From assembly GCF_033239625.1 (NCBI RefSeq), contig NZ_BTCK01000003.1, positions 1 through 64,000 of the forward strand: 64,000 nt of DNA, given 5' to 3'. Positions 57,638 to 64,000 of this stretch are shown in pieces. The notes under the pieces were generated by a model. That model saw only the letters and a list, made by a program, of their open reading frames with translations. It did no database searches and was not told where the DNA came from. Each line of letters opens with the position of its first letter. Within the stretch, counting starts at the first letter, position 1. A program made the translations under genes and the position numbers. The DNA comes from Paenibacillus_T sp033239625. Its GTDB lineage: Bacteria > Bacillota > Bacilli > Paenibacillales > Paenibacillaceae.

Positions 57638-59422
57638 CTATAGATCAATACCGACCATCGACTGTGCCGTCTCCGGTGTGTCGGTAATAATGCCGTCGAT
57701 CTCGAATTTAAGCATTTCCTTCAAATTGTGGCGCCCGTTCACCGTCCATACCCAGACCTCGCGTCCGGCCGCATGAGCCTGATCAACGAGCTGTTTCGTT
57801 ACCATAACCTGCTCCACGGTATAGAAGTCGACGTCAAGCGAAGACAGATTGCCAACGGCAAAATACATGATTTGACCGATATGAATTTCCGGGGCCAATT
57901 GACGAATCTGCCGCAGCGTGCTGCTGTCGAACGATTGAATATACACGTCTTCTTCCATCTCGTAGTCATGGACCAGCCGCACAACTTCTTGCACGAGCGG
58001 CTTGCTTGGTCCTGTCGGCTTCAAATCGATTAGCAGCTTGATCTGCCCCTGGGCCACATCCAATACTTCATCAAGCGTCGCAATAGGGATAGGCAGCCCG
58101 TCTGCGTCCTGACCAATCGTGAGTTTGCTGATCTGTGCATAGGTCAGGTCGGCCACCCGGCTCTTAACACCGGCCATTCGTTGGAGTGTGGCGTCATGGT
58201 TCAGGACCGCAACGCCGTCTTTGGTAAGCTGTACATCGATCTCAATGGACTGAATGCCTTTGTCGATAGAGCTTAGAATGACCGGCATGGAGTTCTCAGG
58301 ACCGTTCGCGATGTCGCCCCCGCGATGCGCCGAGATCAGCACGCTCCATTTGGCATAGACTAGATGGCTGCTCGCCTTCACGCCGACGAACAGAATGAGA
58401 GAGACGTAGACGATCCCAAGCAAAGCGAATAACGTCCGTTTGCGTGTGAATCGTCCAACGAGATCGGCCAGCCTGTTCTCCCATCGTCCGAGGAAGCTGC
58501 GATACAGCTGCAGGTGATCATGCGGCGCTTGACCGCGCTCCCATTTGAATACATAGAACAGTCGCGTTAACACAATGATATTGAGCGGCATGATGGCCAG
58601 CGTCAGCATATATGTAAGCATGGTGGTGAGCGTCAAGGAATAGTGCTCGGTGAATGCCTTGAGCACATTATGATTGAGCCAGTAAGGCAGGAACGACAGC
58701 GATGAGAGCACTGCAAAGCCTGTACCGATGACGAGTACGTTAATAAGGAACAGGGAGAGGAGCACTCTCAACTGCTTCCCTCGCGTTAACGCTTGACTGC
58801 TCCGGATCGCATTACCGACCGTTCGGCCCTCTAAGACGATGTAATGGAGCACGAAGACCCAGCGCAGAACCAAGTAGACCGCCGCGGCGAGAATAATAAC
58901 ATAGACGATCGACATGACAAGCGACAAGTGAAGAACGTTGCGCTCCAGGAAGACCGGCACGTTGAACAGAGCATAGAAGGATTCCGACATCGGCGAGTCG
59001 ACGAACGGAATAAGTACAAGCAGCAGAACGAGCAGCTGGACAGTACCGAACCCGAGCAGGCGCGGCGTTTGGCGCAGTGCGGTTAAGAGTGCATCTGCGA
59101 TTGCGACACGTTTACCCCAATAGCGCTGTTGGATAAGGACGACAAGCACGCACAGCTCGATGAAAACAGCGAACGATGCGATGAGACCGATGGCGATCAG
59201 CCCAAGCATCCCCTGCCAGTTCAATCCGAGCTTGGCGAGCTCTTCGTTCATGAGCGAACCGGAGCCAATAACCGTAAGAACACGGTTGAAGATCAGCGTA
59301 ATGATCGGAATAATGATGACACTGGTCAACAGCATATATAAATACTCGAAAAACAACAGCTTAGGGTAAGCGGCACGGAAGTCGCGGATGCTTCGACTAA
59401 GCAGCTTAAGCATGGCGTTCAT
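57638..59422 (-). CDS. Membrane-bound glycerophosphodiester phosphodiesterase
   Basis: 594 residues. The N-terminal 330 residues form the six-to-eight-helix GDPD membrane domain (LLFFEYLYMLLTSVIIIPIITLIF and more). The C-terminal 240 residues are the GDPD barrel: ISAHRGGDIANGPENSMPVI with the catalytic His-Arg pair and Glu, IEIDVQLTKDGVAVLNHDATLQRMAG with metal-binding and catalytic residues, and IDLKPTG. It would hydrolyse glycerophosphodiesters, such as lipid head groups or teichoic-acid pieces, to glycerol-3-phosphate. Length and architecture are standard. Confidence 0.93.
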   Translation of the reverse strand: MNAMLKLLSRSIRDFRAAYPKLLFFEYLYMLLTSVIIIPIITLIFNRVLTVIGSGSLMNEELAKLGLNWQGMLGLIAIGLIASFAVFIELCVLVVLIQQRYWGKRVAIADALLTALRQTPRLLGFGTVQLLVLLLVLIPFVDSPMSESFYALFNVPVFLERNVLHLSLVMSIVYVIILAAAVYLVLRWVFVLHYIVLEGRTVGNAIRSSQALTRGKQLRVLLSLFLINVLVIGTGFAVLSSLSFLPYWLNHNVLKAFTEHYSLTLTTMLTYMLTLAIMPLNIIVLTRLFYVFKWERGQAPHDHLQLYRSFLGRWENRLADLVGRFTRKRTLFALLGIVYVSLILFVGVKASSHLVYAKWSVLISAHRGGDIANGPENSMPVILSSIDKGIQSIEIDVQLTKDGVAVLNHDATLQRMAGVKSRVADLTYAQISKLTIGQDADGLPIPIATLDEVLDVAQGQIKLLIDLKPTGPSKPLVQEVVRLVHDYEMEEDVYIQSFDSSTLRQIRQLAPEIHIGQIMYFAVGNLSSLDVDFYTVEQVMVTKQLVDQAHAAGREVWVWTVNGRHNLKEMLKFEIDGIITDTPETAQSMVGIDL

Positions 59423-59572
59423 CCTTTCTTCAATGCAGCCTTAGCGTAAGTATTGGACAGGCATAATAATAACAGGAAAGACCGTCTTAATACCAGCTTA
59501 TGACGAATAGGACCGAACAGCTTCTCGTCAGAGAGCTAATCGGTCCAAGCAGGAAGCAATTATTCATTCGGG

Positions 59573-60190
59573 CTAATCCACAATAACATTCTTGTCTGGA
59601 TTCCGATAATATTCGAACATGAGCTGGAGCTGCTTCAGCGTATTCCGTTCCATGGACAGCCCAGGCAGGTTGGTTTCCTCGAAGAAGCCTACCGCACTCG
59701 TCTCGATTCCGATCTGCGCATCGCCGCCGACGATTTCGCACTGGATGAACATTTTGTAGATATGATAAGGTTCGGGCGGGTGGTTATGGAATTTCTTATC
59801 CAGGACGGCTAGCAGCCGCACCGGCCGGACCGTATAACCAGACTCCTCTTGAACCTCCTTCACCGCAACCTCCGATGGGGAGAGTCCGATATCGGCCCAG
59901 CCGCCAGGCAATGACCATGCCCCGTCGACCTTCTCGCGAACGAGCAATAGTTGATCATCATGGAACACAACCGCTCTTATATCCACCTTCGGTGTGGCAT
60001 ACCCCGTATCGCTGGCAAAAGTAAGCTTGATCTTCTCTTCGCCAGCCACCGTGTAATTCGATAGAATCTCGATGCTCATCTCCCGAAGGGCTTCATAGCG
60101 TTCGATGTCGTACACATCTCGAGCATAGGTCAGTCCGGTCTGAGCAATCGCCTGTATTTGTTTTGCCCACTCCAGCCATTTCAATTCCAT
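59573..60190 (-). CDS. NUDIX hydrolase with helical N-terminal domain
   Basis: 205 residues. ATG 60190 is preferred: AAGGAGGT lies 10 nt before it but abuts the ATG at 60199. Residues 1-60 are the N-terminal helical domain found in this subgroup (WLEWAKQIQAIAQTGLTYARDVYDIERYE). The catalytic Nudix box is GGWADIGLSPSEVAVKEVQEESG, with Lys for the usual Arg. It hydrolyses a nucleoside diphosphate linked to another group; the closest relatives act on ADP-ribose- or CDP-type substrates, but the exact one is unknown. A GGACCGA/TCGGTCC hairpin without a T-run follows. Confidence 0.93.
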   Translation of the reverse strand: MELKWLEWAKQIQAIAQTGLTYARDVYDIERYEALREMSIEILSNYTVAGEEKIKLTFASDTGYATPKVDIRAVVFHDDQLLLVREKVDGAWSLPGGWADIGLSPSEVAVKEVQEESGYTVRPVRLLAVLDKKFHNHPPEPYHIYKMFIQCEIVGGDAQIGIETSAVGFFEETNLPGLSMERNTLKQLQLMFEYYRNPDKNVIVD

Positions 60191-60379
60191 CTGGTTCATA
60201 CCTCCTTATCGGGTACGTAATGCAGCTGCAGTCCTACTGCGATACGATCCATTCCGTGTCGAACCTGCATGCTTGTTCCCTATGATATTACCCCCAACTC
60301 CTTCTTTTTTATCATTTACTGGCGTCTATGCAAGGGATAATATGGATTTATACAGCGGTAGAAGGGGGCATTTCGGAGA

Positions 60380-62491
60380 ATGTTTCAATACGACGGCAAT
60401 GAGATATTGAAAGCGGTTACTAATCGATTGATTCCCGAAGACGAATGGCCATCTGCGGTGGATGGAGGCGCATTGACTTACTTGGAGCGCCATGCGGCCC
60501 AGGATCCCGTGACTTGGGACAACGTAATTGAGCCGGGGCTGCGCGCACTGCACGAAGAGGCGCTGCTTCGTCATGCCCGTCTATTCTCCGAACTGTCAGC
60601 GGAAGAGCAGGATCGGCTGCTGCGCGATGCGGAGCATGATTCCTTCGAGAGCTGGCCGGTATCGTCCAAGCAGTTTTTCCACACGTTGCTGAATCTAGCG
60701 GCCGAAGGTTACTATGGCAATCCGGATTCGGGCGGCAATCTTGAGGGCAAGTCTTGGGACATGATTGGCTTCCGTCCTGGTCCTATTACGAATATAGATA
60801 CTCCCGTTCCAGAAGTTGATTTGCCGCAAAAATCGTTCGAACAGCTACGCGACCGTTACGACGCGGTTGTCATTGGAGCAGGGGCTGGCGGATCGGTCGC
60901 GGCAGCGGTATTGGCTGAAGCTGGACTGCAAGTGCTCGTAGTGGAGCGCGGCAGCTGGCTCCGCTACAGTGAGGTTGGCCGAGATCACTTGCGTAATCAT
61001 CGGCTCAGCCACTATGGGCACAATACGGGACCGGCGCTCGACGGCCACCCACGCACCTTTATGCATACTAGGGGCGAAGAACGCATCTCGCTGCCTCATA
61101 CAGGAGACTATCACAATAATGCAATGACAGTCGGGGGAGGGACGAGGGTGTATGGCGCACAGGCGTGGCGCTTCCATCCGGACGACTTCCGCATGGCAAG
61201 CCGTTATGGTGTTCCCGATGGAAGCTCGCTGAGCGATTGGCCGATTCGTTATGAGGATCTCGAGCCCTATTACGATCGGGCGGAATGGGAGGTCGGCGTA
61301 TCGGGTGATGGGAACGCTCACTCCGGGCGCGGGAAGCGGAAGCGTCCGTTTCCGATGCCGGCTCTGCCGCTGACGCTGGATGCGCAGCGGCTGGCTCAGG
61401 CAGCCGAGAAGCTGGGCTGGGAGACCGGCCCTGTGCCGCTGCTCATCAACTCCGTGGAGCGGGACGGACGGCCGGCATGCGGGCGCTGCGGCGAATGCGT
61501 CGGCTTCGCCTGCCCGACCAACAGCAAGAACGGCGGGCATAATACGATGCTCGTCAGAGCGATGGCGACCGGCAACTGCGATCTGATCTGCGATACGATG
61601 GTGGAGCGCATCGATACCGAAGGCGGCAAGCATGCGACTGGCGTTCGTCTTGTTCGACAAGCGGATGGCGCAATCCAGCGCCGCCAGGTGCGAGCCGGTC
61701 ATGTCGTCGTTGCTGCAGGCGCAATCGAGAGCGCTCGGCTGTTGCTGAATTCTGCAACGGATGCGGAGCCGGATGGTGTAGGCAATCGGAACGGACAAGT
61801 GGGGAGGCATCTGCAGGGTCATGTCTACGCGGGCGCGTATGGCTTATTCGATGAAATCGTTCAGGATGGACTTGGTCCTGGTGTCAGCATTGCGACCTTC
61901 CGATTCGATCATAGCGGTCAGGACGGGGTAATCGGCGGCGGGCTGCTGGCGAATGAGTTCACTCGGCTGCCGCTCATTCACTGGTATCGAGCGGTCGCCC
62001 CGGGTGCGGCGCGTTGGGGCATTGCAGGGAAGGCGATGATGCGTGACAGCTATCTGCGCACGAGTCAGATCATGGGCCCGATCCAAGAGATTCCGAGCCC
62101 GGAATCTCGCGTGCGCCTGTCGAATTCGGTGAAGGATCGTTTCGGTATACCAGTGGCTAGCCTATCTGGCAGTGTTCATCCGGAATCGCTTCGAGCGGGC
62201 AATATGCTGGGCGAGCAAGCGGAGAAGTGGCTGTGGGCCGCAGGTGCGCGCGAAGTATGGCGAACCGGTCCTTACGGCGGCTTAAGCGCCGGACAGCATC
62301 AGGCGGGTACGCTTCGCATGGGCAATGACCCGCTGACATCGGTTACCGATCCGACGGGCCGTGTACACGGATACGACAATCTATGGGTAAGCGACGGCTC
62401 CGTACACGTCACCAATGGCGGTGTGAATCCAGTGCTGACGATTATGGCGCTGGCTTTCCGAACCGCCGATCAACTGGTGAAGTACGGATAG
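60380..62491 (+). CDS. GMC oxidoreductase with fused gluconate 2-dehydrogenase subunit-3-like N-terminus
   Basis: 703 residues. Residues 1-150 resemble gluconate 2-dehydrogenase subunit 3 (LKAVTNRLIPEDEWPSAVDGG, FFHTLLNLAAEGYYGNPDSGGN), normally a separate protein. A Rossmann FAD site follows (DAVVIGAGAGGSVAAAVLAEAGLQVLVVERG at about 155). The Cys-rich CGRCGECVGFACP typical of the gluconate dehydrogenase large subunit comes next. The active-site end is HQAGTLRMG, then VTNGGVNPVLTIMALAFRTAD. It probably oxidises a sugar or polyol alcohol. No cytochrome c subunit gene is nearby and there is no Tat signal. Confidence 0.9.
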   Translation: MFQYDGNEILKAVTNRLIPEDEWPSAVDGGALTYLERHAAQDPVTWDNVIEPGLRALHEEALLRHARLFSELSAEEQDRLLRDAEHDSFESWPVSSKQFFHTLLNLAAEGYYGNPDSGGNLEGKSWDMIGFRPGPITNIDTPVPEVDLPQKSFEQLRDRYDAVVIGAGAGGSVAAAVLAEAGLQVLVVERGSWLRYSEVGRDHLRNHRLSHYGHNTGPALDGHPRTFMHTRGEERISLPHTGDYHNNAMTVGGGTRVYGAQAWRFHPDDFRMASRYGVPDGSSLSDWPIRYEDLEPYYDRAEWEVGVSGDGNAHSGRGKRKRPFPMPALPLTLDAQRLAQAAEKLGWETGPVPLLINSVERDGRPACGRCGECVGFACPTNSKNGGHNTMLVRAMATGNCDLICDTMVERIDTEGGKHATGVRLVRQADGAIQRRQVRAGHVVVAAGAIESARLLLNSATDAEPDGVGNRNGQVGRHLQGHVYAGAYGLFDEIVQDGLGPGVSIATFRFDHSGQDGVIGGGLLANEFTRLPLIHWYRAVAPGAARWGIAGKAMMRDSYLRTSQIMGPIQEIPSPESRVRLSNSVKDRFGIPVASLSGSVHPESLRAGNMLGEQAEKWLWAAGAREVWRTGPYGGLSAGQHQAGTLRMGNDPLTSVTDPTGRVHGYDNLWVSDGSVHVTNGGVNPVLTIMALAFRTADQLVKYG

Positions 62492-62504
62492 CATAAATGA
62501 AGAG

Positions 62505-62536
62505 AGAGCATTCCTCGTCGGAGGGATGCTCTTTTT
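62505..62536 (+). terminator. Intrinsic terminator
   Basis: AGAGCATTCC ... GGGATGCTCT followed by TTTTTC, 14 nt after the oxidoreductase stop. Confidence 0.9.
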
Positions 62537-62587
62537 CACATGGATAGAACCCGCAATAAAAATTTAACTAAAATCAGTAAAGATTTA

Positions 62588-62616
62588 TTGTAAAACGATA
62601 AATGATCGGTTAGAAT
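62588..62616 (+). promoter_or_regulatory. Candidate SigA promoter
   Basis: TTGTAA - 17 bp - TAGAAT, about 50 nt before the ATG at 62668. Confidence 0.55.
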
Positions 62617-62667
62617 CAGATTCAGATACAGCCCTTCACTGTAATCAAGATTAGGGGAGGCCTAACG

Positions 62668-63915
62668 ATGGAGGTTAACAACCGGGTTCTGGCGCATATC
62701 CATGACCCTCATGAGCTGGAGAAGATGTTCCGAGAAGAGCCCGAAGCGTTCCGGCAATCGTTCGCTTACGCTTGGGAGCGTAATCCCGATTCGCAGGTTC
62801 TTGCGGTGTGGAACGAACGATTGCATTATAAGGAGTCGGCGGTCGAGAAGAAGAAGACGCCTCTGCTTCAGCGGGATTTTATAGCAATGGGTATACTGGC
62901 AATACTTGCGGGGGTTTGTACAAGAATACTATTCCATTTCACTGAACGGGAAGATATAGCGATTGTGAACCTGGCGTTCGGCGTCCTTCCGTTTATTGCA
63001 GCCTACTTCGCCGTTAACAATAAGCCGAGCAGACGAGTTCTTTACATTCTTGCTGGATTATTCGGGCTGTCGGCGCTCGACTTGAATATGCTGCCGCTGG
63101 CGGAAACCGATAGTGTGCTTCTCGCGTATCTGCATCTTCCGGTGTTCCTATGGGTCGTTGTCGGGCTGGCGTTCACGGGCAATGAATACAGGTCAGGCAG
63201 AGCAAGGCTTGCTTATCTCAAATTCAATGGTGAATTCGGCATTCTATACGCCTGCATGGCGATCAGCGGCATGCTGCTGACGGGCATCACGATGCAGCTG
63301 TTCAAGCTCGTCGATCTCGACATTACGGCGTTCTACTTCTCGAACGTCGTCGTATTCGGCGCTGCCGGCCTCGCGGTTGTGGCTGCCTATCTGGTATCTA
63401 AGAATCTGAAGCTTGCTAAGAATATTGCGCCGTATATCGCACGAATCTTCAGCCCGCTCGTCTTAGTGACGTTGGCTGCCTATCTGATCACGGTCGCTTG
63501 GGTGGGCACAAGTCCATTCTCCGACCGCGATTTCCTTCTGTCCTTCAACGGTATCCTTCTCGGCGTGCTGGCGGTCACCATTTTCTCCATTACAGAAAGA
63601 GGGACGGACGAGAGGAAGAACATCTCGGATTACGTCAATGCCGCGCTCATTACGCTTGCGCTTATTATCGACAGCATTGCGCTGGCGGCCATCGTGTTCC
63701 GGCTTTCTTCCTACGGAATAACGGCTAATCGCTTGGCGGTTCTAGGCATCAACGTTCTCATCTGGGCGAATCTGATCTGGATCATTAGTGCTTATATCCG
63801 ACTTCTGCGCAATCAGACGGGACCTTCGACGGTTCAGGATGCGGTTACGAAGTATTTGCCGATTTACGGGATATGGGCCGCTTTCGTTACGGTTGCTTTT
63901 CCTCTTATTTTCTAG
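62668..63915 (+). CDS. Multi-pass membrane protein, DUF4153-like
   Basis: 415 residues; the start ATG follows AGGGGAGGCC. A soluble N-terminus of about 65 residues (DPHELEKMFREEPEAFRQSF, WERNPDSQVLAVWNERL) is followed by ten or so membrane helices. The C-terminal segment ERGTDERKNISDYVNAALITL then IIDSIALAAIVFRLSSYGIT and ANRLAVLGINVLIWANLIWI resembles the conserved part of DUF4153 membrane proteins, but I am not certain of the family. The N-terminal extension could be a regulatory or protein-binding part. It is monocistronic with a terminator at 63934. Confidence 0.75.
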   Translation: MEVNNRVLAHIHDPHELEKMFREEPEAFRQSFAYAWERNPDSQVLAVWNERLHYKESAVEKKKTPLLQRDFIAMGILAILAGVCTRILFHFTEREDIAIVNLAFGVLPFIAAYFAVNNKPSRRVLYILAGLFGLSALDLNMLPLAETDSVLLAYLHLPVFLWVVVGLAFTGNEYRSGRARLAYLKFNGEFGILYACMAISGMLLTGITMQLFKLVDLDITAFYFSNVVVFGAAGLAVVAAYLVSKNLKLAKNIAPYIARIFSPLVLVTLAAYLITVAWVGTSPFSDRDFLLSFNGILLGVLAVTIFSITERGTDERKNISDYVNAALITLALIIDSIALAAIVFRLSSYGITANRLAVLGINVLIWANLIWIISAYIRLLRNQTGPSTVQDAVTKYLPIYGIWAAFVTVAFPLIF

Positions 63916-63933
63916 AATTAGCGCATGCGTTAA

Positions 63934-63984
63934 GAAGGCCGGCAGCTGCTCATCAGAGCGGACTGTCGGCCTTCCTGTATTTTT
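63934..63984 (+). terminator. Intrinsic terminator at right edge
   Basis: GAAGGCCGGCAG ... CTGTCGGCCTTC followed after five bases by TTTTT. Confidence 0.8.
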
Positions 63985-64000
63985 GAACTTGAATAGTGGG

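Noticed and set aside
59511..59549. GGACCGA/TCGGTCC hairpin after the NUDIX gene as terminator
   Set aside because: The stem is good but no T-run follows, so I did not call it a terminator.

Overview
The window looks like chromosome of a Paenibacillaceae member (Paenibacillus/Cohnella-like Bacillota). The grounds are strong AGGAGG-type ribosome binding sites with frequent TTG and GTG starts, catabolite-responsive (cre) boxes, a BglG/GlcT-type antitermination leader, a large SLH-anchored surface protein, and families typical of Bacillales (DUF975, DUF3021 next to LytTR, CD3324-like HTH, FtsX-type ABC pairs). I saw no prophage, transposase, CRISPR array or rRNA operon. The only tRNA is the 3' part of a tRNA-Pro at the left edge.

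Layout. 1-2066: tRNA-Pro end, then a three-gene operon of degenerate or unknown proteins: the C-lobe of a hygromycin-kinase-like protein, an HTH fused to a ParB-like domain, and a helical protein. 2139-3285: ECF sigma factor with zinc-finger anti-sigma factor. 3559-9387: a c-di-GMP-I riboswitch and terminator in front of a chemoreceptor and a stand-alone NRPS-like enzyme with a terminal reductase domain. 9551-16893: secreted propeller protein, serine hydrolase, LytTR/DUF3021 pair, Cys-rich small protein, repeat lipoprotein, TerB-like protein. 17111-20111: cre-controlled secreted GH43 arabinan/galactan-type enzyme and an esterase. 20285-28358: amino-sugar module, with rpiR-nagB-nagA leftward and, divergently, glcT-like antiterminator, EIIA, EIICB, HPr and EI rightward behind a cre/promoter and RAT/terminator leader. 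28481-36337: MarR, VOC, FlxA-like, flippase-like membrane protein with glycosyltransferase, small kinases, a frameshifted padR with its membrane partner. 36415-36654: scar of two gene 3' ends. 36695-38066: second ECF sigma and membrane anti-sigma-like partner. 38901-43325: 1474-residue SLH protein with six Fn3-like repeats. 43490-46071: orphan response regulator, an extremely Met-rich small protein, DUF975. 46376-51309: two overlapping ATPase-FtsX fusion transporters. 51408-63915: dehydrogenase, metallopeptidase lipoprotein, TetR with triple operator plus APH-like kinase, M15 peptidase, CPBP protease, membrane GDPD, NUDIX, gluconate-dehydrogenase-like GMC oxidoreductase and a membrane protein.

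How it works together. The clearest circuit is amino-sugar use. PTS uptake (EIIA, EIICB, HPr, EI) would deliver GlcNAc-6-phosphate to NagA and NagB, with RpiR operators on one side and CcpA plus antitermination on the other. The most unusual circuit is the c-di-GMP riboswitch placed to control a chemoreceptor together with a peptide-aldehyde/alcohol type NRPS enzyme. Assignments rest on reading motifs by eye; no database searches were run.
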